A stretch of 27,857 bases of DNA from Gammaproteobacteria bacterium. GTDB taxonomy: Bacteria > Pseudomonadota > Gammaproteobacteria > Pseudomonadales > Azotimanducaceae. The translations under genes were made by a program, and so were the position numbers. The DNA lies in contig JAUILW010000005.1 in NCBI GenBank assembly GCA_030432795.1, positions 1-27,857 on the forward strand. The letters run 5' to 3'. Below are positions 13,318 through 20,179 of the stretch, piece by piece; position 1 is the stretch's first letter, and each line of letters opens with the position of its first letter. Under the pieces are notes generated by a model that made no database searches, had not been told where the DNA came from, and saw only the letters and a program-made list of their open reading frames with translations.

Positions 13318-15969
13318 ATGTTCAAACTACCGCCGCTCAAGCCGCACCAGGTCCGCGGGATCGAAGAGACCGAGCGGCTGATCCAAGAGGGAGTTCACCG
13401 GATCGTTTATGCCTGCCCAACGGGTGGCGGCAAAACCCGCGTGATGCTGGAGATGATCCGGCGATTCAACCTACCAACCCTGCTCTTAACCAACCGCACC
13501 ATGCTCCTAGAACAGACCGCCGACGTGCTAGCCAAAGCCGGCATCCGGTTCGGGATCCGGGCGGCGGGCAACAAGCCGGCGCTGTTGGAGGACATCCAGC
13601 TATCGAGCATCCAGACGGAGTGGAAGCGGGTCTACGAGACCCGCAAGTGGGATCGGCACTTCGCCAAGCTGGTGCTGGTGGACGAACGCCACTCGCAGAA
13701 AGGCGAGATGGCCGACTCGCTGCTGAACGACTACGCGATGGACGGCGCGGTGCAGATCGGTTTCACGGCGACCCCCTTGGACCTTGATGGCCTGGCGGAC
13801 GCGATGGTGATCGCTGGAACCAACTCTGAGCTGCGCGAGAACGGCATGCTGCTGTGGGCCCACACGTATGCTCCCGACGAACCAACCAGCAAGAAGATCA
13901 TCGACGGACAAGAGTGCGACATCCTCAAGCTTGGCGCGGCAGGTTACAGCGAGAAGCAAATCGCTCAGATCATGATGAGCAAGGGCGGCGCTTCCGTGCT
14001 GTACGGCCGGGTAGTCGAGCACTGGCGGCGCCTCAACCCCGAGCAAAAGCCAACCATTGGATTCGCGCCGGGGGTCAAGGAATCCCTGTGGTTTGCTGAG
14101 CAGTGCGTGCGGGATGGCATCCCTGCCGCGCACATTGACGGGTCGGACATCTGGATCAACGGTCAGTGGTACAACGCCACCCAAGAGAACCGTCAGTATC
14201 TGCAACAATGCTCCAAGGATGGCACTATCAAAATCCTTTGGAATAGGTACGTCATGAGAGAAGGCATTGATTGCTTGGATGACCAAACTGAGGTCCTGAC
14301 CGAGGCGGGCTGGAAAGGCATCGAAGACGATTGGTCACCGATGGACCGAGTCTGGACGCTCAATAAGAACACTCATACAGCAGAACTGGCGTACGCGGAC
14401 CATGTGATGCAAAGAGTTGTGCGGCCGGGCGAGGATATGGTCGAGATCGTCGGCCAGCACATGAACATCCGCGTTACCGAAGGCCACCGCTTCCATTTGA
14501 AGTACAAGGAATGGAAGACTCGCAAGCTGCCCAAGACCTGGGTTGTGCGAACTGCGGGCGAAGTCGCTGATGGAACCGGCAGCAGTGACACGCATTTCCC
14601 CATCGCAGCCGATGGTGAGTTTCCAGGCGTTGAGCTGTCAAATGACGAGATCAGGTTGCTGGCGTGGTATCTCACGGATGGCAGTATCAAGGGCAAGCGG
14701 CTGATCATTTACCAGAGCCTGGCAAAGCCGCAGTACGTCAAGGCGATCAGGGACCTCCTTGCCCGCCTGGGAGTCGAACATAAAGAGACTCGCAAGCCGT
14801 TTGACCCCTCAAGATTCCAGAGGAAGGACGGCAAAGTATTCGACATGCTCGTGTGGACCGTACCGCTGTCGCAATGCGAGCGCCTTGAATCGTATCTCGA
14901 TAAGGATGGAACCAAGCGATTCCAAGAGATGACGCGCCGGCAGTTCTTCGTGCTGTTTCGGGAGATGTGCAAAGGCGACGGGTCGATTCCGACGAAGGGG
15001 GGCAAGCAACCTACCTTGGGCTCTGCCCGTAAGCCGATGGTGGACCTGCTGAGCGGCATGGCCGTGGTGCGAGGCTACGCCTGCAATGTTCTGCACCAGC
15101 CTCCCAGCGAGCACCGGAAAGACTTCTGGTTTCTTCGCATCCGATCCTCAAAGTTCTCGGGGGTGCGTTTCGCGGATGACCGGTCAGCCTCAATAAGTCG
15201 AACAACTCCGGCGGAGGGTGAGCGAGTCTGGTGCGTCACGAACTGCAATGACACACTCATCGTCCGCCGCAAGGGTAAGATCGCAATTATCGGGAACTGC
15301 CCGTGGCTCTATCACGGCATCTTCGCCACCGTCTTTCGTTCTCTGGCGGCTTACCTGCAAGCGGGCGGCCGGTTGCTCCGCTCTTACCCGGGTATGGACC
15401 ACGTGATCATCCAGGACCACGGTGGAAACTGGTGGCGCCACGGTTCGCTCAACGAGGATCGGCATTGGGACCTCAAGCTCACGACCAAGATCGCCACTCA
15501 GATGCGAGAGCGGCGCCTGCGCAACAAGGTAACCTCTGAGCCCATTCGTTGCCCGCGATGTTCAGCGCTTCGTACGTGGGGCCGAGAGTGCCCTCAGTGT
15601 GGGTATCAGCATCGGACACGCCCCCGCATGGTGATCCAGTCGAACGGCAAGCTACGCGAAGTCGACGAAGCGATTCACAAGCCGCGGCGTGAGGTTCCCT
15701 TGGAGGGGCGTGCGTTCGCGCAGGTGCAGTGGGAGCGTACCTACTTTCGAGCGAGAAACGCTGGCATGACGTTCGCTGCCGCGCAGGCGCTGTTCGCCAA
15801 AGAGAACAACTGGTTCTGGCCACCCGAAGACTTCCCGCTCATGCCGAAGCGGGAAGCGGATTGGTTCCGACGGGTGAACGAGGTTGATTATTCGGCGCTA
15901 ACGGAAGGCAGTAGTTATGCGGATCGATATGAAGCACGGACGGACGACGGTGGCACTGGTGAAGGCTGA
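13318..15969 (+). CDS. SF2 (DExH-type) helicase interrupted by an intein
   Basis: 883 aa; about 541 aa remain after removal of the intein (residues 319-660). The helicase core has motif I CPTGGGKT (K39, T40), motif II DERH (122-125) and motif III-like GFTATP (148-153). Motif V REGID ends at residue 318. Motif VI (QAGGRLLRSYPG) follows the intein. A four-Cys zinc ribbon lies in the C-terminal extein (C745, C748, C758, C761). Such helicases (related to RecQ/Rad25-like phage helicases) act in DNA replication or recombination; the neighbours ERF and RuvC-like support that. The start ATG at 13318 follows GGGAGACC. The C-terminal 53 bases overlap the next gene. Confidence 0.88.
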   Translation: MFKLPPLKPHQVRGIEETERLIQEGVHRIVYACPTGGGKTRVMLEMIRRFNLPTLLLTNRTMLLEQTADVLAKAGIRFGIRAAGNKPALLEDIQLSSIQTEWKRVYETRKWDRHFAKLVLVDERHSQKGEMADSLLNDYAMDGAVQIGFTATPLDLDGLADAMVIAGTNSELRENGMLLWAHTYAPDEPTSKKIIDGQECDILKLGAAGYSEKQIAQIMMSKGGASVLYGRVVEHWRRLNPEQKPTIGFAPGVKESLWFAEQCVRDGIPAAHIDGSDIWINGQWYNATQENRQYLQQCSKDGTIKILWNRYVMREGIDCLDDQTEVLTEAGWKGIEDDWSPMDRVWTLNKNTHTAELAYADHVMQRVVRPGEDMVEIVGQHMNIRVTEGHRFHLKYKEWKTRKLPKTWVVRTAGEVADGTGSSDTHFPIAADGEFPGVELSNDEIRLLAWYLTDGSIKGKRLIIYQSLAKPQYVKAIRDLLARLGVEHKETRKPFDPSRFQRKDGKVFDMLVWTVPLSQCERLESYLDKDGTKRFQEMTRRQFFVLFREMCKGDGSIPTKGGKQPTLGSARKPMVDLLSGMAVVRGYACNVLHQPPSEHRKDFWFLRIRSSKFSGVRFADDRSASISRTTPAEGERVWCVTNCNDTLIVRRKGKIAIIGNCPWLYHGIFATVFRSLAAYLQAGGRLLRSYPGMDHVIIQDHGGNWWRHGSLNEDRHWDLKLTTKIATQMRERRLRNKVTSEPIRCPRCSALRTWGRECPQCGYQHRTRPRMVIQSNGKLREVDEAIHKPRREVPLEGRAFAQVQWERTYFRARNAGMTFAAAQALFAKENNWFWPPEDFPLMPKREADWFRRVNEVDYSALTEGSSYADRYEARTDDGGTGEG
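14272..15297 (+). other. Intein with LAGLIDADG homing endonuclease, in the helicase
   Basis: 342 residues in frame inside the helicase. It begins at Cys319 (CLDDQTEVLTEAGWKGIED, block A) and has VTEGH (the T-x-x-H motif, block B). Two LAGLIDADG-like motifs follow (LLAWYLTDGS near 447-456, LFREMCKGDG near 546-555). It ends IAIIGN, followed by Cys661 (+1). The penultimate residue is Gly instead of the usual His, a variant found in some active inteins. Removal joins ...EGID to CPWLYHG..., restoring a continuous helicase between motifs V and VI. The reading frame is intact, so splicing is expected; it is not shown by sequence. Confidence 0.9.
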
Positions 15970-16153
15970 GACTCGGGCGATCTGCGAGTCCAGGTACATC
16001 ATCAACAGCATCGCGCAGGCCACCGGCAGCGACGCCTTGAAGGAAACGGCCGAGAGCCTCAAGCGGGTGGTGACCACGTTCGGGAACAAGTACGTGGACG
16101 AAGAGGGCAACCTGATCCTCAGCGAGGAGGAGAAGGCGAGGCTGGGCCTGTGA
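15917..16153 (+). CDS. Small phage protein, 78 aa, unknown function
   Basis: The ATG at 15917 follows GGAAGG at suitable spacing and lies within the 3' end of the helicase gene, suggesting coupled translation. The product is mostly helical and mixed-charge (an ICESRYIINSIAQAT helix, then LKETAESLKRVVTTF) and ends in a short acidic segment with ILSEEEKARLGL. No family is recognised. Its stop shares bases with the next GTG start. Confidence 0.55.
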   Translation: MRIDMKHGRTTVALVKAETRAICESRYIINSIAQATGSDALKETAESLKRVVTTFGNKYVDEEGNLILSEEEKARLGL

Positions 16154-16392
16154 ACGGAGTCTTCTACGCGTACGCCAAGGAGACGGGCGAGAAGATCAAC
16201 GCGAAGGACCACGCGGGCAAGACGGCCCGTTGCACGCTGTGTGGCGGCGAGGTCTGGAGCGTGACGTTAAACGGGGTGCACCAGTGGGTGCACACCCTCC
16301 ATCCCTGCAGAAAGGAACGAACGAATGGCGCTCAAGACGCTAACGGGGCTGTGGCCCAGCAAGAACGGCAACCTGTCGGTAAAGACCAATGA
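16150..16392 (+). CDS. Small zinc-binding-type protein, 80 aa
   Basis: GTG start at 16150 overlapping the upstream TGA, with GAGG eight bases before it. Residues 28-53 hold C-x-x-C (28, 31), His44, His48, His51 and Cys53, an arrangement suited to bind one zinc. The N-terminus (FYAYAKETGEKINA) is typical of small phage 'competence-type' zinc-ribbon proteins. The last 23 residues overlap the next gene in another frame and look unstructured, so the real end may be less important than the Cys/His module. Function unknown. Confidence 0.5.
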   Translation: MNGVFYAYAKETGEKINAKDHAGKTARCTLCGGEVWSVTLNGVHQWVHTLHPCRKERTNGAQDANGAVAQQERQPVGKDQ

Positions 16393-16561
16393 GGAGTTGG
16401 TCATCCCGCGCGGGGTGCGGCTGATGATCCTGCAGAACAAGAACCGGCAGAAGGAGACGCACCCGACGCACAACCTGGTGATCGCTGACGACGGCGACGA
16501 CCAGAAGGTCGACTGGCCCGCGCAGCCGGCGCCGGCCGAACAATCGTACGACGGATTCTGA
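16325..16561 (+). CDS. Small conserved-type phage protein, 78 aa
   Basis: The ATG at 16325 stands behind AAAGGA, a good ribosome-binding site, and overlaps the upstream gene by 68 bases. The product begins MALKTLTGLWPSKNGNLSVK, a beta-rich start, continues with VIPRGVRLMILQNKNR and has an acidic/Pro tail ending SYDGF. An acidic C-terminal tail with a terminal Phe is reminiscent of single-strand binding proteins, which use such tails to recruit partners, but no OB-fold is evident and the protein is short. I leave the function open. Confidence 0.55.
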   Translation: MALKTLTGLWPSKNGNLSVKTNEELVIPRGVRLMILQNKNRQKETHPTHNLVIADDGDDQKVDWPAQPAPAEQSYDGF

Positions 16562-16800
16562 GTAGAGATCAGCAACATAGCCCCAGCTTGGGCAACAGGT
16601 CCTGGTGTGAATACCAACTGCTGCGGCGACAAAGTTCACACTAGCCGTCAGCAGGCGGCGCACCACCTCGGTGGGCGCTGGGGCGGGTGCAACTCCCGTG
16701 GCGGTGAATTCGTGAAATAGATTCCTGCGGCCTTTGGACACCTCGGCTGGCTCCGGAGTGGCAGCCTCCAGCAAGGTTCCTGCCTGTTTGGGTAGGGGCC
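16562..16800 (+). ncRNA. Possible structured RNA element between small genes
   Basis: No gene is supported in this 239-bp gap. Several hairpins can be drawn: GTGTGAA/TTCACAC (16605-16611, 16635-16641); a GCGC-(bulged A)-CCACC/GGTGG-GCGC stem near 16657-16678; CGGG-TGCAACT-CCCG near 16684-16698; GGCTG/CAGCC near 16745-16766; and AAGG..CCT..CC / GG..AGG..CCTT ending at 16802, just before the downstream gene. The density of stems is above what I see in the other gaps. No known riboswitch core was recognised. Confidence 0.3.
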
Positions 16801-16833
16801 TTGTTTCCTGACTTCACCAAAGTGGCAACCGAC

Positions 16834-17355
16834 ATGTCCCACCCATCCGACCCACCCTTGAAGATCGAACGTGCGTTGATCGCGACCATCGCGATTGGCG
16901 GCTGTACGGAGGTGCTCAAGGAGTTGACGCCCAACCGGTTCGCGGACCTGGAGTGCCGGGCGCTGTTCGAAGAGCTGCGGCTGATGGATGAGGCGGGCGT
17001 GCCGGTGGGGGACGCCGCGGCGATGGCGCACTGGTTCAGTTCGGAGAGTGCGAAGGGGCGGTGGCGCAAGCGGTTTGGGGACGGGACGCTGGGCCTGCCC
17101 TGCTCGATTGCGACGATCTGCGACGACTGGTGGCCGGGGACCAACGCGCACCTGGGCCACTACGTGGAGGAGCTGAACAAGGCGGCGCTGCGGCGGAACC
17201 TGTTCGCGGTGGCGCACCGCTGGATCGACCTGCTGGAGGACGAGCAGTTCGAGCGTGACCCGGTGTCGGCGCTGCAGGCGATGACGGCGGAACTGGATCG
17301 GCTGACGGCGAAGGTTTACACGGTGTTCCCTGAAGCGTTGGAGGCGACGGTATGA
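16834..17355 (+). CDS. DnaB-helicase N-terminal-domain-like protein
   Basis: 173 aa from the ATG at 16834; a TTG at 16801 would add 11 residues. The start is uncertain, since neither has a good ribosome-binding site at good spacing. The sequence follows the pattern of the DnaB N-terminal domain: KIERALIATIAIGG, an evl-x-L-TPNRFADLECRALFEEL helix pair, LMDEAGVPV. After it, a region with several Trp residues and a helical C-terminus follow. The P-loop ATPase part of a replicative helicase is absent, so it is not a full DnaB. A loader- or interaction-type replication protein is plausible. The downstream gene starts in its stop (ATGA). Confidence 0.65.
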   Translation: MSHPSDPPLKIERALIATIAIGGCTEVLKELTPNRFADLECRALFEELRLMDEAGVPVGDAAAMAHWFSSESAKGRWRKRFGDGTLGLPCSIATICDDWWPGTNAHLGHYVEELNKAALRRNLFAVAHRWIDLLEDEQFERDPVSALQAMTAELDRLTAKVYTVFPEALEATV

Positions 17356-17720
17356 GACGCCAGAGCAAGAAACGCGCAAGCGCAGCTCGCAAGTCCAAGC
17401 CGCTCCGGGCGGACTACCTCAAGCGGGTCTGGCTCTGCGAGTGCTGCTGCAAGCGTGAGTCCACTCAGGTGCACGAGATCGTGGGCGGCTCCAACCGCTG
17501 GATCACCGAGCACGAGCGGTGTTTCTGGCTGGCGGTCTGCTGGTTCTGCAACACGCAGAAGCTGACGGCGAACGGTGAGGGGGAATACCCGCTGGTGCGT
17601 CAGCTCAAGCTCAAGCTGCTGGCGGACCCGGAATACTTTGACCTCGCGCGGGTGCTGGAAGTCGCCGGCTTCGCGCCAACCTACATCACCATCGAAGAAG
17701 TAAGGGAGTGTGCCGCGTGA
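17352..17720 (+). CDS. Cysteine-rich HNH-like protein, 122 aa
   Basis: Start in the ATGA overlap with the preceding gene. A basic tail (MRRQSKKRASAARKSK) precedes a cysteine cluster C29-x-C31-C32-C33, then VHEIVGGSNRW with His41, and C63-x-x-C66 followed by Asn (CNTQK). 'C-x-x-C ... H-E-I-x-G ... C-x-x-C-N' is the layout of small HNH endonuclease-type folds in phages (often named HNH or recombination protein NinG-like). The second half is helical. A nuclease in DNA metabolism is plausible next to the RuvC-like gene, but the full H-N-H triad is not clear, so the call stays tentative. Confidence 0.55.
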   Translation: MRRQSKKRASAARKSKPLRADYLKRVWLCECCCKRESTQVHEIVGGSNRWITEHERCFWLAVCWFCNTQKLTANGEGEYPLVRQLKLKLLADPEYFDLARVLEVAGFAPTYITIEEVRECAA

Positions 17721-18019
17721 GCACCGAAACCAAAACCACCCTGCCCGACCGTTTGACCGTCAAGGCCGCCTGCGTGCTGAGCGTGTGCACCGACTGGGCG
17801 ACGGTCGACGTCATCCTCGGCTACCTGTCCACGCACTTCGGTCCGGACATGAAACCCGAACCCGTGCGGGCGGTGCTACGCCAAGCCTGCGACCGCGACT
17901 GGCTCGAGGTGCGTCACGTCGAGGCCGAGCGGACCAACAACGGCAAGTACGCCAAGGAGTACCGGCTGACGCCGGCCGGCGTGAAAGTCTGGAAGGAAGC
18001 GAGGTGTGCCGTCGGATGA
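17717..18019 (+). CDS. Small winged-helix-like protein, 100 aa
   Basis: The GTG at 17717 overlaps the upstream TGA and has GGGAG eight bases before it; the GTG at 17708 would add three residues. The product has three helices (LPDRLTVKAACVLSVC, ATVDVILGYLSTHF, PEPVRAVLRQACDRDWLEV), then a hairpin and a final helix (LTPAGVKVWKEA). 'YRLTPAGVKVW' is the common C-terminal part of a winged-helix DNA-binding fold. A small transcription regulator of early genes is possible. The stop overlaps the RuvC-like start. Confidence 0.55.
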   Translation: MSTETKTTLPDRLTVKAACVLSVCTDWATVDVILGYLSTHFGPDMKPEPVRAVLRQACDRDWLEVRHVEAERTNNGKYAKEYRLTPAGVKVWKEARCAVG

Positions 18020-18546
18020 TCCTGGCCATTGACCCATCCCTGACCGGAACCGCCATCGCGCACGGCGACGGCCAGGCCTGCGCCATCGAGCGGTTCAGTT
18101 CCGAGAACCAGGGCGACCACGTTGCCGCCAGGATCCGCCGGTACGAGTGGATGCTGTCTCACATGCTCGCGTTCCTCCAGGGCCGCGACTTCAAGGCGGT
18201 GTTTATCGAGGCCTACACGTACCAGCAGAACGACGCCCGCGCCAAGTTTGCCGTCGAGCTCGGCGGCCTGCTGCGGTGGCACCTGACCGACTTCACGCCG
18301 GTCATCTATGAAGTGTCGCCCACCACGCTCAAGAAGTTCGTGACCGGCAAGGGGTCCGGCAAGAAAGAGCTGCTCGCCGCGCACTGTGTCAAGCGGTGGG
18401 GGGTCATGTTCGACACCAGCGACGAGTACGACGCGTACGGGCTCTACCGCCTCGGCCTGGTGGTCGAAGGCCTGGAAGAACCCGCCAACCAAGCCCAACA
18501 AGAGGCCGCCGCGGTGGTGGCCTCGCAACTCTCTGGAGAACGATGA
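18016..18546 (+). CDS. RuvC-like Holliday-junction resolvase
   Basis: 176 aa. RuvC-family enzymes cut four-way DNA junctions with two metal ions in an RNase H-like fold. The acidic catalytic residues are in place: D6 (ILAIDPSLTGTAIA), E65 (VFIEAYTY) and D136/D139 (SDEYDAYGL). A GKGSGKKELLAA segment matches the position before the last helix in the family. Length fits RuvC (about 160-175 aa). It starts at ATG 18016, which overlaps the preceding stop; an in-frame longer reading would run through the upstream gene. The neighbours (ERF, helicase, HNH-like) make a recombination/packaging role likely. Confidence 0.85.
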   Translation: MILAIDPSLTGTAIAHGDGQACAIERFSSENQGDHVAARIRRYEWMLSHMLAFLQGRDFKAVFIEAYTYQQNDARAKFAVELGGLLRWHLTDFTPVIYEVSPTTLKKFVTGKGSGKKELLAAHCVKRWGVMFDTSDEYDAYGLYRLGLVVEGLEEPANQAQQEAAAVVASQLSGER

Positions 18547-18947
18547 TGGCGAAGAAGAAAGTGGCGGCCGCCACCAAGGCGGTGGAGAAGAAGGCCGCGA
18601 AGAAGAAACCAGCGGCGCCGAAGAAGACCACCTCGCGGGAAACCCTGGACGCGGTCCGCGCCCAGCAGACCCAGTTCGAGGGGGACGGATTCCCCGAACC
18701 GCCCCCCAAGGAGGTGTGCGACGCCCGGGACAACTACCTGGAAGCGAAGCGGGCCGCTGCCGCCGCTAGTGAGAAGAAGGCGGACCGCCACGAACGGCTG
18801 GTCGAGCTGATGCACGAGCACAACATCGACCGCATCCCGCTGGACGGCGAGAACAAGTATTTCTATCTGGACGCCTCGGAGAAGGTGAAGATCGGCACCG
18901 TGCCCAAGGAGAAACGGGACAACCGCCGCGCTGCGGAGAAGAAGTAA
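18546..18947 (+). CDS. Lys/Ala-rich protein, 133 aa
   Basis: The ATG at 18546 is preceded by GGAG at seven bases; the adjoining ATG at 18543 adds one Met. The N-terminal ~33 residues are almost only Lys, Ala, Thr and Pro (AKKKVAAATKAVEKK, KKKPAAPKK), like the tail of histone H1 or bacterial H1-like proteins. A helical charged domain (about 40-100) and a short basic C-terminus follow. No family is recognised. DNA binding through the tail is likely; the remaining domain could be a recombination accessory protein. It is the first gene after the RuvC-like protein. Confidence 0.5.
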   Translation: MAKKKVAAATKAVEKKAAKKKPAAPKKTTSRETLDAVRAQQTQFEGDGFPEPPPKEVCDARDNYLEAKRAAAAASEKKADRHERLVELMHEHNIDRIPLDGENKYFYLDASEKVKIGTVPKEKRDNRRAAEKK

Positions 18948-18950
18948 AGC

Positions 18951-19403
18951 ATGAAGTCCGACGCCCAGCAATTCCGCGACGACGACGTTCAGCTGTTCCC
19001 GCAGCGACTGCGCAGCCGCATCGACTTCACCGACCCCGCCGAGCGAGCGGCGTGGGCCGCGGTGGAAGCGGCGGCCGGCATGGCCCGCTACGCGATGGTC
19101 ACCGGCAACCGCGAGGAGTTTGAGGCGGCGTGGGAGCGGGGCCGGCTGGCGGTGCAGGAAGTGCGGCACGCCAACACCGCCTTCGAGGACATCCCGCTCG
19201 CCGAGCTGCTGCCGGTCAAGGTGTGCAACCTGATCGAGAACTTCCTGCAGGCGACCACGGTGGGCGACTTGGCGGGCGTGGACTTCGAGAAGTTTTGCAG
19301 CGTGCCGTCCCTGGGTCCGCAGAGTTGGGCGCTGGTGTCGCAGCGGCTCAGGGCGGCGAAAGAGGCGCATCAGAACCTAGACCAAGGAGAGCAGCGTGAT
19401 TGA
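18951..19403 (+). CDS. Protein with RNA polymerase alpha-CTD-like domain, 150 aa
   Basis: ATG at 18951. The first ~75 residues are helical with an acidic start. Residues about 80-137 show the pattern of the C-terminal domain of RNA polymerase alpha, with helix-hairpin-helix character: IPLAELLPVKVCNLIENFL, then TTVGDLAGVDFEKF, then SVPSLGPQSWALVSQRL. In alpha the helix after 'LGxxS' contacts UP-element DNA and activators. Such stand-alone domains occur in plant-like bacterial and planctomycete genes and in some phages. Here it may bind promoters or compete with the host alpha. The assignment is a motif reading; no search was possible. Confidence 0.6.
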   Translation: MKSDAQQFRDDDVQLFPQRLRSRIDFTDPAERAAWAAVEAAAGMARYAMVTGNREEFEAAWERGRLAVQEVRHANTAFEDIPLAELLPVKVCNLIENFLQATTVGDLAGVDFEKFCSVPSLGPQSWALVSQRLRAAKEAHQNLDQGEQRD

Positions 19404-19734
19404 CGTGATTGACTGGAGGGCCCGGCCCGGCGGGCACGAGCACCACCTGGGTGAGCGGGTGGAGGTGATGGGCCGGGAGTTCGGCTACGTGTTTGCGATC
19501 GACGGCCACCGGGTGCTGGTGCGGCTGGAGTCCGGGAAGCTGCGGTGGGTGCAGGGCTACAGCGCTTCGTACGCGCCCAGTGAAGCGCAGATCCAGGCGC
19601 TGTGCGAGCAGCGGCAGCAGGAGTGGACGCCCGCGGAGCACCTCAGCCGCTGGCAGGGCCCCCCGCAGCACGTGCCGGCGGAGATCCAGGAAGTGCCCGA
19701 CGTGGGCTTTACGTGTGAGTACCTGAACGCATGA
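19396..19734 (+). CDS. Small protein, 112 aa, unknown function
   Basis: GTG start at 19396 behind GGAGAG; overlaps the preceding gene by eight bases. Begins MIDVIDWRARPGGHEHHLGERVEVMG and continues with short beta strands (VFAIDGHRVLVRLESGKLRWVQGY), a possible SH3-like/KOW barrel, then a Gln-rich helix and a Pro-rich tail. No family recognised. The stop overlaps the next ATG. Confidence 0.5.
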   Translation: MIDVIDWRARPGGHEHHLGERVEVMGREFGYVFAIDGHRVLVRLESGKLRWVQGYSASYAPSEAQIQALCEQRQQEWTPAEHLSRWQGPPQHVPAEIQEVPDVGFTCEYLNA

Positions 19735-19880
19735 CGTACCCCCTGTGCCACTGCGGCCGCGTGAGCGTGCCGGCCGGCTGCCGCCGCCGCTACCCGATCA
19801 AGACCCGGTCGGGGCAGCGGGTTCTGGGCGCGTGGGCCGAGCACCGCCTCGACCGATGTTTCGAAGTGCGAAAACCCTAA
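19731..19880 (+). CDS. Cysteine-containing small protein, 49 aa
   Basis: The ATG at 19731 overlaps the TGA of the preceding gene; the stop TAA is at 19878-19880. The peptide has C6, C8, C17 and C43 and a basic middle (RRRYPIKTRSGQR), so a metal-binding site is possible. It is short, and only the tight overlap and sensible composition support it as a gene. Confidence 0.4.
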   Translation: MTYPLCHCGRVSVPAGCRRRYPIKTRSGQRVLGAWAEHRLDRCFEVRKP

Positions 19881-19915
19881 CACCCCACCAGCCCGCCCAG
19901 CGGGGGAGGAGAGCA

Positions 19916-20161
19916 ATGGCAGAGACTGAAACGAAGACGCGAGAGGAAGCCATGAAGACGCTGAGCCCGTTTATCACAAAGCGTGGCTACTACCGCGTGG
20001 TGGCTGACGGTGATGCTCGACGACTGCTTGGCGACCATCGTTTTGCGTGCATGCGTTCTGATCGACTTCGCAACCTGCGGCCCGAAGCTGGCTGGAACTA
20101 CTACTGGAACGTGCTGGATTACCTAATGCGACCCGCCACGCCCGATGGCGACACCCCCTAA
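19916..20161 (+). CDS. Small protein, 81 aa, unknown function
   Basis: The ATG at 19916 has a very strong ribosome-binding site (GGGGGAGGAGAG). The product starts with a charged, Thr/Glu-rich helix, then beta-type segments (KRGYYRVVADGDARRLLG) and WNYYWNVLDYLM. A longer in-frame reading starting at 19745 runs against two other genes and lacks a ribosome-binding site. No family recognised. Confidence 0.5.
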   Translation: MAETETKTREEAMKTLSPFITKRGYYRVVADGDARRLLGDHRFACMRSDRLRNLRPEAGWNYYWNVLDYLMRPATPDGDTP

Positions 20162-20179
20162 CCCAGAGGACCCCCAGCC

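Noticed and set aside
16562..16800. Known riboswitch or group I intron
   Set aside because: No cobalamin, SAM, TPP or intron core motif was recognised; the length is too short for an intron with core and exon pairing.
16641..17379. Minus-strand reading frames across the hairpin-rich gap
   Set aside because: They extend over the DnaB-N-like gene in antisense, with Arg/Pro-rich composition and no ribosome-binding site.
18444..19370. 308-aa minus-strand reading frame
   Set aside because: Antisense to the RuvC-like, Lys-rich and alpha-CTD-like genes, which have ribosome-binding sites and start/stop overlaps.
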